53,314 bases of DNA from CAZMGD01 sp964565705 (GTDB lineage: Bacteria; Actinomycetota; Acidimicrobiia; Acidimicrobiales; Ilumatobacteraceae). The notes below the pieces were generated by a model. It worked only from the letters and a program-made list of their open reading frames with translations. It did not search any database and was not told the DNA's origin. The stretch covers positions 1 to 53,314 of the forward strand of contig CAZMGD010000016.1 of NCBI GenBank assembly GCA_964565705.1, read 5' to 3'. Shown here piece by piece: positions 16,093 through 24,510 of the stretch. Positions within the stretch are counted from its first letter, which is position 1; every line of letters begins with the position of its first letter. A program made the translations under genes and the position numbers.

Positions 16093-17412
16093 ATGCGAGT
16101 GCTGCGCGATGACCTCGATCGCCGGATCGTGCGCCTCGCCCTGCCCGCCCTCGGCACCCTCGCTGTCGAGCCGCTGTACGTGCTCGTCGACACGGCGATC
16201 GCCGGACGTCTCGGCACGGAGGTGCTGGCCGGGCTGGGGCTGGCGGCGGTCATCCTCCTCACGATCACGTCGCTGGTCGACTTCATGGAATACGCGGCGA
16301 CACCCGTCGTCGCGTTCCTGCACGGTGCCGGCCGATCCGACGACGCCCGCCGCGCCGCGGGTGACGCCGTCATCCTCGCCGGCCTGTTGGGCACGGTGGT
16401 GGCCGCGGTGGTCGCGCTCGCCGCTCAGCCGCTCGTGCACGTGTTGGGCGGGCGCGGCGAGGTCGCCGACAACGCCGTGCTGTACCTGCGGATCATGTCG
16501 GTCGGCCTCCCCTTCGTCTTGTTCGTGCTCGCCGGTCACGGGGTGATGCGCGGCGTCAACCAGCTGACCAAGCCGTTGGTGATCGTCGCCGTCGCCAATG
16601 CGCTGAACCTCGTGCTCGAGATCGTGGCCGTGTACGTCTTGCACTGGGGGATCGCCGGCTCGGCGTGGAGCACGGTCATCGCCCAGGTGCTGTCCGCCGG
16701 GTGGTTCCTGTGGATCATGCGGCCACACCTCACCGCGACGGCACCTGCGTGGCGCCGTTACCGGCCGTTCCTCGTCACCGGCTTCCATCTCGGCCTCCGG
16801 GCGGCGGCCATGTTCGTGGTCTGGATCACCTCCACCGCTGTCGCCGCACGCGTCGACACGCCGACGCTCGCCGCCAACCAGGTGGTGAACCAGCTGTTCA
16901 TGTTCCTCGCCCTGTCGCTGGACGCGATCGCGATCCCCGCCCAGTCCTTGGTGGCCGGTGCGCTCGGCAACGACGACCCGCCCGGCGCGGTGCGCGTGGG
17001 AGACGCCGCGACCCGGCTGTCGGTCTGGGCCGGGCTGGCCGTCGCCGTGCCCCTCGCCGCGCTGAGCCCACTGATCCCGCACGCGTTCACCGGTGACCCG
17101 GCGGTCGTGTCGCGCGTGACCGCGGGTCTGCTGGTGCTCGCGGTGATGCAGCTGCCCGGCGCGGTCGCCTTCGCGCTCGACGGCGCACTGATCGGCGCCA
17201 ACGACGAGCGGTTCCTCGCCCGGGCGGCGATCATCAACCTGCTCGCGTTCCTCCCGCTGGCGCTGATCACCGTGTTCAACCCGGCACTCGGGATGCTCGG
17301 GCTGTGGGGCGCCCAGCTGATGTGGATCACGATGCGGGCCGGTGTGAACCGCTGGCGGTGGCGCTCCCGGCGGTGGCAGCAGTCGCGCAGCGGGGTCGTG
17401 ACGGTGGCGTGA
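16093..17412 (+). CDS. MATE-family efflux transporter (DinF-like)
   Basis: The 439-aa integral membrane protein has about 12 hydrophobic helices in two halves. The N-terminal signature IVRLALPALGTLAVEPLYVLVDTAIAG matches the DinF branch of MATE transporters, where the first helix carries P-A-x(7)-E/D-P and DTAxxG. MATE proteins export drugs or toxic metabolites against Na+ or H+. The start ATG at 16093 follows TACCGT by 9 nt. It is divergent from the SDR at 15132 and followed 21 nt later by the MDMPI-domain gene. Confidence 0.9.
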   Translation: MRVLRDDLDRRIVRLALPALGTLAVEPLYVLVDTAIAGRLGTEVLAGLGLAAVILLTITSLVDFMEYAATPVVAFLHGAGRSDDARRAAGDAVILAGLLGTVVAAVVALAAQPLVHVLGGRGEVADNAVLYLRIMSVGLPFVLFVLAGHGVMRGVNQLTKPLVIVAVANALNLVLEIVAVYVLHWGIAGSAWSTVIAQVLSAGWFLWIMRPHLTATAPAWRRYRPFLVTGFHLGLRAAAMFVVWITSTAVAARVDTPTLAANQVVNQLFMFLALSLDAIAIPAQSLVAGALGNDDPPGAVRVGDAATRLSVWAGLAVAVPLAALSPLIPHAFTGDPAVVSRVTAGLLVLAVMQLPGAVAFALDGALIGANDERFLARAAIINLLAFLPLALITVFNPALGMLGLWGAQLMWITMRAGVNRWRWRSRRWQQSRSGVVTVA

Positions 17413-17433
17413 TCCCGGCCCGCCGGTGGCACG

Positions 17434-17829
17434 ATGTGGGGCATGCCCGCCGCGATCCCGAACGTGCTCGCCGAACACGACGCCGCCGTCGCCTCCGGGG
17501 GCGCGCTCGACATGGACCCACAGGCGTCGAGCGCGGCGATCGACGACCTCCTGTTCGGCGCGGTCACCGACGTCGACCCGGGCCCGAACACCTGGGTCGG
17601 CAGCGTGCACATCCACTGCACCGACGTGGACGGCGAGTGGCTGGTCGTCGGCGAGACCGGCCAGACACCGGTCGTGACCCGCGAGCACGCCAAGGGCGCC
17701 TGCGCGCTGCGCGGGCCGGCCGCCGACCTGTTGCTGACGCTCTGGCGGCGCGTCGGTCTGCACCACGTCGACATCGTGGGTGACGCCGACCTCGCGGCGC
17801 GCTTCGTCGAGGCGACCGACCTGCCGTGA
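17434..17829 (+). CDS. Stand-alone maleylpyruvate-isomerase-type C-terminal domain protein
   Basis: The 131-aa protein resembles only the C-terminal (MDMPI-C, SCP2-like) half of mycothiol-dependent maleylpyruvate isomerase proteins: GSVHIHCTDVDGEWLVV, VTREHAKGACALRGPAADLLLTLWRR, and VDIVGDADLAARF. Full-length family members have an additional N-terminal DinB-like metal-binding domain; here the gene begins only 21 nt after the MATE stop, so that half is absent. Its TGA overlaps the GTG of larE (GTGA), making a coupled pair. Start ATG could also be 17443. Catalysis without the metal domain is doubtful; a binding or regulatory role is possible. Confidence 0.75.
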   Translation: MWGMPAAIPNVLAEHDAAVASGGALDMDPQASSAAIDDLLFGAVTDVDPGPNTWVGSVHIHCTDVDGEWLVVGETGQTPVVTREHAKGACALRGPAADLLLTLWRRVGLHHVDIVGDADLAARFVEATDLP

Positions 17830-18698
17830 AGTCGCTCGACGCGCCCGTGCTCGATGCCGACGTCGCGGCGAAGCTCGACGACCTGCGCGCACGGCTGGCC
17901 GCGATGGGCGAAGTCGTGGTCGCGTTCAGCGGTGGTGCCGATTCGGCGTTCCTCGCCGCCGTGGCCCACGAGGTGCTGGGGGATCGGGCGCATGCGGTCA
18001 CCGCGGTGTCGCCGAGCCTCGCCGGCGACGAGGAGGTGGACTGCCGGGCGCTCGCCGCCGAGTGGGGCATGCGCTGGACGCCGGTCGTCACCGAGGAGAT
18101 GGAGCGGGCCGCGTACCGGGCCAACGACACCGACCGGTGCTACCACTGCAAGGCCGAGCTGATGGACGTCGTCGGCCCGCTCGCCGATGCCACCGGTGCC
18201 ACGGTCGTGCTCGGCGTCAACGTCGATGACGCGCTCGACCCCCACCGTCCGGGCCAGCGGGCAGCGGCCGAGCGCGGCGCGCGGTTCCCGCTGCTGGAGT
18301 CCGGCTTCGCCAAGGCCGACGTCCGCGCCGCGTCGCGCACGCTCGGCCTGCGCACCGCCGACAAGCCGGCGGCGGCGTGCCTCGCCAGCCGCATCCCGTA
18401 CGGCACCGAGGTCAGCGTCAGCCTGCTCGGCCAGGTCGATCGCGCCGAGTCGACGCTGCACCGTCTCGGGTTCGCCCAGGTGCGCGTCCGCCACTACGGC
18501 GACACCGCCCGGATCGAGCTCGATCCCGCTGACCTGGTGCTCGCCATCCAGCGCCGCCACGAGGTCGTGCAGGCGCTCCGGGCGATCGGCTTCCGCTACG
18601 TCACGCTCGACCTCGAGGGGTTCCGCTCCGGGAACCTCAACGGCGAGGTGTCAGAACCGGCCGGGTCGGATGCTGGCTCACAGTCCGCAGAGCTCTGA
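17826..18698 (+). CDS. larE: ATP-dependent sacrificial sulfur transferase LarE
   Basis: The 290-aa PP-loop protein has the ATP-pyrophosphatase motif SGGADS (Ser35-Ser40), YRANDTDRCYHCKAEL, and the LarE-specific KPAAACLASR, whose Cys185 aligns with the cysteine that donates its sulfur in LarE of Lactobacillus. LarE converts a carboxylated nicotinic-acid nucleotide into its thiocarboxylate during synthesis of the nickel-pincer (NPN) cofactor of lactate racemase-like enzymes. The partner genes larB and larC are not in this window. GTG start overlaps the preceding gene's stop. An alternative is a related NAD-synthase/ExsB-like enzyme, but the motifs favour LarE. Confidence 0.9.
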   Translation: MKSLDAPVLDADVAAKLDDLRARLAAMGEVVVAFSGGADSAFLAAVAHEVLGDRAHAVTAVSPSLAGDEEVDCRALAAEWGMRWTPVVTEEMERAAYRANDTDRCYHCKAELMDVVGPLADATGATVVLGVNVDDALDPHRPGQRAAAERGARFPLLESGFAKADVRAASRTLGLRTADKPAAACLASRIPYGTEVSVSLLGQVDRAESTLHRLGFAQVRVRHYGDTARIELDPADLVLAIQRRHEVVQALRAIGFRYVTLDLEGFRSGNLNGEVSEPAGSDAGSQSAEL

Positions 18699-18776
18699 CA
18701 CCGGGGTGAGCAGGCCGACGACGGCTTGGATTACCGTCGTTGCTCCGAACCGTCCAGCGACCACCTTGGGGGATCC

Positions 18777-19823
18777 ATGAAGTTGGCGACATCGATCAAC
18801 TACGTCAGTGATTTCCCGGCCAACGTCAAGCTCGTCCAGGACCTGGAACGGGCGGGCCTCGACACCGTGTGGATCGCCGAGGCCTACAGCTTCGACTCGA
18901 TCAGCCAGATCGGGTACCTGGCGGCCAAGACGGAGTCGATCGAGCTCGGCACGTCGATCCTCAACGTGTACTCGCGCACGGCGGCGTTGATCGCGATGAC
19001 CGCCGCCGGCTGCGATTACGTCAGCGGCGGTCGCTTCGCGCTCGGCCTCGGCGCATCGGGCCCGCAGGTCGTCGAGGGGTTCCACGGCGTGCCCTACGAG
19101 CACCCGATGCGACGCACGATCGAGTACATCGAGACCTGCCGCCTCGTGTGGAAGCGGGAGGCGCCGCTCGAGTACCACGGCCAGACCGTCGACATCCCGC
19201 TGTCGGAGGGCGGTACGGGGCTCGGCAAGGCGCTGAAGATCATCAACCACCCGGTGCGCTCGAACATCCCGATCTGGTGGGCCAGCCTGATGACCAAGAG
19301 CGTCGAGGCCACCGCCCGCCACGCCGATGGTTGGCAGCCACTGTTCTTCATGCCCGAGAAGTTCCGGGTCGTCTGGGGCGACGCCTTGAAGACCGGTCTC
19401 GCCGAGCGCGACCCGGCGCTCGGGCCGCTGCAGATCTGCACCGGCGGGCTGGTCGCGATCGGCGAGGACCTCGTCGGCGAGGCTCAGACCCGGATCCTCG
19501 ACGTCGTCCGCCCGCACATGGCGCTGTACGTCGGCGGGATGGGCGCCCGCGGCAAGAACTTCTACAACACGATCGCCCAGCGCTACGGCTACGAGGCCGA
19601 GGCCGAGGCGGTGCAGGACCTCTACCTGGACGGCGACAAGGCCGGCGCGGCCGCCGCACTGCCGGCGGAGATGGTCGAGAAGACGAACCTCGTCGGGCCG
19701 AAGAGCTACGTCGCCGAACGCATCGCCGCCTATCGGGAGGCGGGGGTGACGACGCTGCAGGTGAACGTGGGCGGCAGCGACCCGGTGCGCACGATCGAGA
19801 CCCTGAAGGAGCTCGTCGGATGA
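18777..19823 (+). CDS. LLM-class F420-dependent oxidoreductase
   Basis: The 348-aa luciferase-like (alpha/beta barrel) protein has family motifs LVQDLERAGLDTVWIAEAYSFDS, LGTSILNVYSRTAALIAMTA, and RFALGLGASGPQVVEGFHG, followed by IPIWWASL. These match mycobacterial LLM proteins that use reduced F420 as hydride donor. The F420 pathway gene fbiC lies 8 kb downstream in this window, so the cofactor should be available. ATG 18777 is preceded by CTTGGGGGATCC; a TACCGT box at 18732-18737 may be its -10. Its stop overlaps the following phosphotransferase start (ATGA). Confidence 0.9.
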   Translation: MKLATSINYVSDFPANVKLVQDLERAGLDTVWIAEAYSFDSISQIGYLAAKTESIELGTSILNVYSRTAALIAMTAAGCDYVSGGRFALGLGASGPQVVEGFHGVPYEHPMRRTIEYIETCRLVWKREAPLEYHGQTVDIPLSEGGTGLGKALKIINHPVRSNIPIWWASLMTKSVEATARHADGWQPLFFMPEKFRVVWGDALKTGLAERDPALGPLQICTGGLVAIGEDLVGEAQTRILDVVRPHMALYVGGMGARGKNFYNTIAQRYGYEAEAEAVQDLYLDGDKAGAAAALPAEMVEKTNLVGPKSYVAERIAAYREAGVTTLQVNVGGSDPVRTIETLKELVG

Positions 19824-20935
19824 CGGGCGCACCCCCGATCGAAGAGGTGTCGAACGCGCCCAAGTTCCACAAGGACCGCAGCGGCTACGCGGCAGCATTG
19901 GCGAGTTGGTTCGCCCGCCAACGCGCCGACGCGTCGGACGTGACGGTCGGCGGGATCGACATACCGTCGGCGACGGGCTTCTCCAATGAGACCGTGTTCT
20001 TCGACGTCGACTGGACCGAGGACGGCCAGCACCACCACGAGCGCTTCGTCGCCCGCATCGAGCCACCGACCGGCGCGCTGTTCCCGGCCCAGACGCCGGA
20101 GTGCTCGGTGTCGGTCGCGGTGCAGTACCGGGCGATGGAGCTGGCCGGTCGCCACGGCGTGCCGATGTGCCCGCTGATCGGCAACGAGTCCGACCCGTCC
20201 GTGCTCGGCCAGCCGTTCTTCGTCATGGGCTTCGTCGAGGGCGTCATCCCCGCCGACGTACCCCGGTACTCCCAGGCCGGCTTCCTCGTCGACGACGCCA
20301 CGCCCGAGCAGCGTGAGCGGCTGGTGCGCACCGGTCTGGAGGCGATGGCCAAGGTGCACGCGATCGACTGGCGCTCGGCGGAGCTGGAGTGGCTCGACGC
20401 CAGCGGCACCGGCAACCCGACGCAGCAGGTGCAGATCGATCTCTACCGCCGCTTCGTCACCGAGCAACTGCACGGGCGCCCGCACCCGGTCATGTTCGCG
20501 ACGCTCGACTGGCTGGAGGCCAACGACCCCCACGACGAACGGGTCGGGATGATCTGGGGCGACACCCGCCTCGGCAACATCATCTGGCGCGACTACGAGC
20601 CCGTCGTCGCCTGCGACTGGGAGGCGTGCGCGCTCGGCCCGACCGAGGCCGACATCGGCTGGTGGCTGATGTTCGACCGGATGTCGTTCGACGACCTCGG
20701 GGCCGAGCGGATGGAGGGGTTCCCGACCCGGGAGCGGATGATCGAGCTCTACGAGAACGCGTCGGGCCGGGCGGTGCGCGACCCGCACTACTGGGAGGTG
20801 TTCGGCGCGATGCGGTTCGCGGCGATCATGATCCCGCTCGCCGACCGCATGGTCGACGCCGGACTGATGCCGGCCGAGATCAACATGGCGGTCGACAACG
20901 ACGTCACCAAGGCGATGGCGGCGCTGCTGGGCTGA
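19820..20935 (+). CDS. APH-fold phosphotransferase family protein
   Basis: The 371-aa protein has the aminoglycoside-phosphotransferase/choline-kinase fold. The catalytic loop reads WGDTRLGNIIW, so the usual HGDxxxxN has Trp in place of His but keeps the catalytic Asp and Asn. The metal-binding Asp is in VACDWEACALGP. The N-lobe has FVARIEPP and GQPFFVMGFVEGV. Such proteins sit in lipid and CoA-metabolism operons in mycobacteria and relatives; the substrate is unknown and antibiotic modification is not implied. ATG overlaps the stop of the LLM oxidoreductase, so the two are coupled and probably act in one pathway. Confidence 0.85.
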   Translation: MTGAPPIEEVSNAPKFHKDRSGYAAALASWFARQRADASDVTVGGIDIPSATGFSNETVFFDVDWTEDGQHHHERFVARIEPPTGALFPAQTPECSVSVAVQYRAMELAGRHGVPMCPLIGNESDPSVLGQPFFVMGFVEGVIPADVPRYSQAGFLVDDATPEQRERLVRTGLEAMAKVHAIDWRSAELEWLDASGTGNPTQQVQIDLYRRFVTEQLHGRPHPVMFATLDWLEANDPHDERVGMIWGDTRLGNIIWRDYEPVVACDWEACALGPTEADIGWWLMFDRMSFDDLGAERMEGFPTRERMIELYENASGRAVRDPHYWEVFGAMRFAAIMIPLADRMVDAGLMPAEINMAVDNDVTKAMAALLG

Positions 20936-20985
20936 CGGCTCGCGGCGCCGGGGCAGCCAATCGGGCAACCGCGGCCACACCACCG

Positions 20986-22176
20986 TCAGGCGTAGTCGCC
21001 CTGCACGTTGACGATGAGGTTGATCCGGCTGGAGCTGCCGGTCGCGCTGGTCAGGTCGCCGAGGCCGAGCCAGTTCACGAGCAGGTCCTGATCTGCGACG
21101 CGAAGCCGAGCGCAGCCGTGGCTCGCCGGCGAACGGGGCACGTTGAGGGCACCGTGGATCGCCTGCCCGCGGTCGAAGTAGATCGGCTTGTACATGTTGC
21201 CGTTGAGGGGGTTGTCCTCGGCAGCGGGATAGGTGGTGCTGTCGTGCCACCCGCCGTTGCCCGCCGCCGGGTCGAACCGGAACGCGCGCGAGCGGTCCTG
21301 GCCGCGCGTCGGGAACTCGTCGATGCCCGTGGAGGTCGGGAACACGTAGACGATCTGGTCTGGGCCGGCCCCGACGAACATGATCTGGCACGTCTGATCG
21401 ATCAGGGCCCAGCGCTCCGCCGACATCGCCGAGCTCTGTGGTACGGGCAGGAAGGTCATCGCCATCAACCACTGCTCCTCGTCGCTGCCGGCCACCATGT
21501 CCTGGGTGCTCACCGGCAGGCCCATGGCCAGGCGGAACGCGCACAGCCGCTGGCGGGTGACGGGTCCCGAGATGCCGTCGACGGTGAGCGCCGACGCGGT
21601 GTAGGGCGCGAACAGCTCGTTGAGCTTCTCCTGCTGGCGCACCACGTTGGCCTGGTTGGCGATCGACTGCACCGCCGCGTTCGGCTCGACGCGCTGCTCG
21701 CCGGTGATGTCGTCGATGCCGTTGCCGACGCAGACGTCGAGGAGTTGGTCGGGATGGATCGTGTCGTCGGGCAGGCCGTTCTCGTCGCGCACCGTCTCGG
21801 GCGTGACGATCTCGTCGGGGATGCGCCCGGTGATCAGCGTCAGCGAGTCGCCGGTGACCACCTGCACCACGCACGCCGGGTCGTACACGTTCAACGCCGG
21901 CAGCGTCGTCGTGGTGGTCTCCGGCACCGTCGTCGCCGCTGCCGTGGTGTCGGGCGCCGGTGTGGTGTCGGGCGCCGGTGTGGTCGTCGACACCGTGGTC
22001 GGTGCCGGCAGCGTCGTCGACGTCGCGTTGGTCGTGGCCGTCGTGGGCTCGATGCGAGCGTCGGTCGTGACCGCGGCGGCGGTCGTCGTCGGCGCCTCGG
22101 CTCCGTCTGCGTTGCTGCAGGCGGCGAGCGCCACGAGAGCGCCCGCGAGGATCAGGGCGCTCCGCCGTCGAGACAT
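20986..22176 (-). CDS. Lipoprotein L,D-transpeptidase (YkuD) with peptidoglycan-binding domains
   Basis: The 396-aa protein begins MSRRRSALILAGALVALAAC, a lipoprotein signal peptide with lipobox LAAC. A Thr/Ala/Pro-rich spacer of about 80 residues follows, with a tandem TTPAPD repeat. Next come a LysM-like segment (VVQVVTGDSLTLI), a peptidoglycan-binding motif (LTVDGISGPVTRQRLCAF) and a C-terminal YkuD domain with the catalytic H-x(n)-SHGCARL motif. It likely forms 3-3 peptidoglycan cross-links or attaches proteins outside the membrane. The start at 22176 is supported by the lipobox and by a TACGGT box 7 nt upstream. Confidence 0.9.
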   Translation of the reverse strand: MSRRRSALILAGALVALAACSNADGAEAPTTTAAAVTTDARIEPTTATTNATSTTLPAPTTVSTTTPAPDTTPAPDTTAAATTVPETTTTTLPALNVYDPACVVQVVTGDSLTLITGRIPDEIVTPETVRDENGLPDDTIHPDQLLDVCVGNGIDDITGEQRVEPNAAVQSIANQANVVRQQEKLNELFAPYTASALTVDGISGPVTRQRLCAFRLAMGLPVSTQDMVAGSDEEQWLMAMTFLPVPQSSAMSAERWALIDQTCQIMFVGAGPDQIVYVFPTSTGIDEFPTRGQDRSRAFRFDPAAGNGGWHDSTTYPAAEDNPLNGNMYKPIYFDRGQAIHGALNVPRSPASHGCARLRVADQDLLVNWLGLGDLTSATGSSSRINLIVNVQGDYA

Positions 22177-22183
22177 CTGCCAA

Positions 22184-22189
22184 ACCGTA
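22184..22189 (-). promoter_or_regulatory. -10 hexamer of L,D-transpeptidase gene (leaderless)
   Basis: TACGGT on the minus strand lies 7 nt before the ATG at 22176. Confidence 0.4.
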
Positions 22190-22330
22190 TCGGCCGGCTC
22201 GACTCGCGAGCCGTCACCCCTGACCGGCTCGGCGCGGGTGTCCACGTCTCACAGACCCGGACAACCCGGGTTGAGGCTTCCGACCCTCGAGCGTGCGAGC
22301 ATCGGCTCGGGGATCGACGAGGGGAGCGCG

Positions 22331-23371
22331 ATGAAGGCGTGGAGGGTGCACGAGTTCGGTGAGCCGGCGGACGTGTTCGTGCTGGAGGATGTGGCCGAAC
22401 CGACGGCCGACGACCTGGCCCAGATGGGGATGAGCCTCGGTGGTTGGGTGCCGCTGGCGCCGGGCGTGCAGCCGTACGCCGACTGGGTGCTCATGAGGAT
22501 GCACGCCGCCGCGCTCGCCTTGCCGGACGTGACGATGAGCCGCGGCACCTACCCGGTGCCCGTCGGCCGGCCGTACACGTCGGGGCAGGAGGGTGTCGGC
22601 ACGGTGATCGGTGCGTCAGCGAGCCGCGTGCACCTGCTCGGCAAGCGCGTGGTCGCGTGCACGATCCAGCCGTGGGGCGGCCTGGCCGAGGTCGCGGTCG
22701 GCGTGGGGATGATCTTCGAGGTGGCCGACGAGATGAGCGACGAGGAGGCTGCGGCGTACGTGATCGCCGCACACACGGCGTACCACGCCGCGATCCGCCG
22801 GGGCGGCATCGCTGCAGGGGAGACGGCGGTCGTGCTCGGCGCCGCGGGCGGCCTCGGCGCAGCGATCGTGCAGCTCTGCGTTGCCCGAGGCGCGCGCGTG
22901 CTCGCGGTCGTCGGCGGCGAGGAGAAGGCCGCGGCATGCCGCGAGCTCGGCGCCGAGGCGATCGACCACAGCGCCGGCGACTTCGTCGAAGCCGTCCGAG
23001 ATGCCACGGGCGGTCACGGCGCCGACGTGATCATGGACCCGGTACAGGGCGAGATGGGGGCGCACGCGCGGCGGGCGCTCGCCCACGCCGGCCGTCACGT
23101 CGTGTGCGGCCACGCCGGCGGGCTGATCCCGCACGATCCGGACTTCTACCTCTACAACCAGACCCTGGTCGGCTGCGACCTCGGCGGGTACGGCCCGGTC
23201 GAGATGTTGCGGATGCACCGAGAGGCACAAGACGAGCTCACGACCCTGATCGCTGACGGCCGTTACCGGCCACTCGTCGGGAGGACGATCGGCTTCGACG
23301 AGGTGCCGAAGGCCCTCACCGACCAAGCCGCGCGACGCACCACCGGCCGAGTCGTGGTGCACATCAGGTAG
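22331..23371 (+). CDS. Zinc-independent MDR / NADPH:quinone reductase-type oxidoreductase
   Basis: The 346-aa medium-chain dehydrogenase/reductase starts MKAWRVHEFGEPADVFVLEDV and has the GroES-like entry and the Rossmann motif VVLGAAGGLGAAIVQL (AxxGxxG) typical of quinone oxidoreductases. The segment GGHGADVIMDPVQG and the C-terminal ARRTTGRVVVHI fit the same family. Zinc-binding cysteines are absent. It likely reduces quinones or enoyl substrates with NADPH. GAGGGGAGCGCG precedes the ATG and serves as ribosome-binding site. The 3' end meets a dispersed repeat (23405-23541) that separates it from the convergent VWA gene. Confidence 0.9.
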   Translation: MKAWRVHEFGEPADVFVLEDVAEPTADDLAQMGMSLGGWVPLAPGVQPYADWVLMRMHAAALALPDVTMSRGTYPVPVGRPYTSGQEGVGTVIGASASRVHLLGKRVVACTIQPWGGLAEVAVGVGMIFEVADEMSDEEAAAYVIAAHTAYHAAIRRGGIAAGETAVVLGAAGGLGAAIVQLCVARGARVLAVVGGEEKAAACRELGAEAIDHSAGDFVEAVRDATGGHGADVIMDPVQGEMGAHARRALAHAGRHVVCGHAGGLIPHDPDFYLYNQTLVGCDLGGYGPVEMLRMHREAQDELTTLIADGRYRPLVGRTIGFDEVPKALTDQAARRTTGRVVVHIR

Positions 23372-23404
23372 TGGAGGGCCGCAGAGCGACAAGGCAGACG
23401 TCGT

Positions 23405-23541
23405 CGCCGAGGCTTCGCGAGCGCAGCGAGTCACCCGAACGGAGCGAGCGCGGCCACGAACCTGCGCTGCAGCCGCTCACGCGAGCGCAGCGAGCCTCGG
23501 CGGCGTGCCCAGGCGCAGACAGCGAGCGCAGCGAGCCATCA
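23405..23541 (-). repeat. Dispersed GCTCGCTGCGCTCGC repeat, copy A, overlapping the VWA stop codon
   Basis: Read on the minus strand it starts TGATGGCTCGCTGCGCTCGC, where TGA is the stop of the VWA gene. It continues through GCGCCTGGGC, a second GGCTCGCTGCGCTCGCGTGA, GCGGCTGC and GGTTCGTGG to a third core. The same order of blocks occurs at 43644-43814 and, shorter, at 47490-47558. It fills the gap between two convergent genes. Confidence 0.8.
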
Positions 23542-24510
23542 GACGAGTCCGCGCAGCCACCACATGGCGAGGGCCCACGCTGTCGCGAGGAGGGCGAGGC
23601 CGGCGGCAGCCCAGGCCCAGGTCTGCTCGGTCTGGATCTCGATCGGGTCGCCGACCGTCGTGCCGAGGTCTTCTTGGATGTTGTCGTAGGCGTCCTGCAA
23701 CGCCTCGGCGGTCGGGGCTTCGTACGCCTCGCCGCCGGTCACCTCGGCGGCTTGGGCGAGCTCCGGGTACTTCACCGGCACCGGCACCAACTGGCCGGTG
23801 GAGGGGTCGACGATCGTGCCCTCCTCGGTGCCGAACGCGATCGTGTACACCTTCACCCCGGCGTCGGCTGCCACCTGGGCCCCGTCCTCGGTCGGCTGGC
23901 CCTGCGTCGTCTCCCCGTCACTGAGCACGACGACCGAGCCGAGCGGGTCGTCGCCGGCATGCTCCGGTTCGAGCAGCGACACGGACTCCTCGATCGCATC
24001 GCCGATCGCGGTTCCCTCGCCGAGCTCGAGATCGTCGATGCCGTCCTCGAGCTTCTCGCGATCGAGCGTCGGCGGAACCTCCAGCTTGGTCTGGGCACTG
24101 AACGAGACGAGTGCGATCTGCACGCCCGGATCCACCTGGCTGATGAAGTCCTTCGCCGCCTCCTTGGCAGCTTGCAGGCGGTTCGGGCTGACGTCGTCGG
24201 CGCCCATCGACAGCGAGACGTCGAAGGCGAGGACGATCCGCCCGTCGTTGCTCGTCGGCTGGAGCGCGGTCTCGTAGGGGCGGGCGAGCGCGACGACGCC
24301 GATCGCCAGCCCGGCGACCTGCAGGGCGGCGACCACGTGGCGGCGCCAGCGCGGCCGCCTGGGGGCGACGCTGTCCAGCAGTTCGATGCTCGTGAAGCGC
24401 ACGACGTGCTTCGAGCGGACGAACTGCATCGCCACATATGCCACGGCGAGCGCGATGGGCACGAGCATCCACCACAGGCGTTCCGGGTTCAGGAAGTCGA
24501 TGGCGAGCAT
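23539..24510 (-). CDS. VWA-domain membrane protein (BatA/MoxR-operon type)
   Basis: The 323-aa protein has two N-terminal membrane helices (LWWMLVPIALAVAYVAM and VVAALQVAGLAIGVVAL), a von Willebrand A domain, and a C-terminal helix (WAWAAAGLALLATAWALAM). The MIDAS metal site is visible as DVSLSMG, a Thr in GEGTAIGDA and LSDGETTQG. In MoxR-DUF58-VWA operons these proteins are thought to act in assembly or maturation of surface or metalloprotein complexes. Its start ATG shares a base with the DUF58 stop (TGATG). The stop codon is part of the dispersed repeat. Confidence 0.92.
   Translation of the reverse strand: MLAIDFLNPERLWWMLVPIALAVAYVAMQFVRSKHVVRFTSIELLDSVAPRRPRWRRHVVAALQVAGLAIGVVALARPYETALQPTSNDGRIVLAFDVSLSMGADDVSPNRLQAAKEAAKDFISQVDPGVQIALVSFSAQTKLEVPPTLDREKLEDGIDDLELGEGTAIGDAIEESVSLLEPEHAGDDPLGSVVVLSDGETTQGQPTEDGAQVAADAGVKVYTIAFGTEEGTIVDPSTGQLVPVPVKYPELAQAAEVTGGEAYEAPTAEALQDAYDNIQEDLGTTVGDPIEIQTEQTWAWAAAGLALLATAWALAMWWLRGLV

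Noticed and set aside
15877..17892. Long minus-strand frame opposite the MATE gene
   Set aside because: Composition dominated by His, Arg and Gln without motif; the plus strand is a clear 12-helix transporter.
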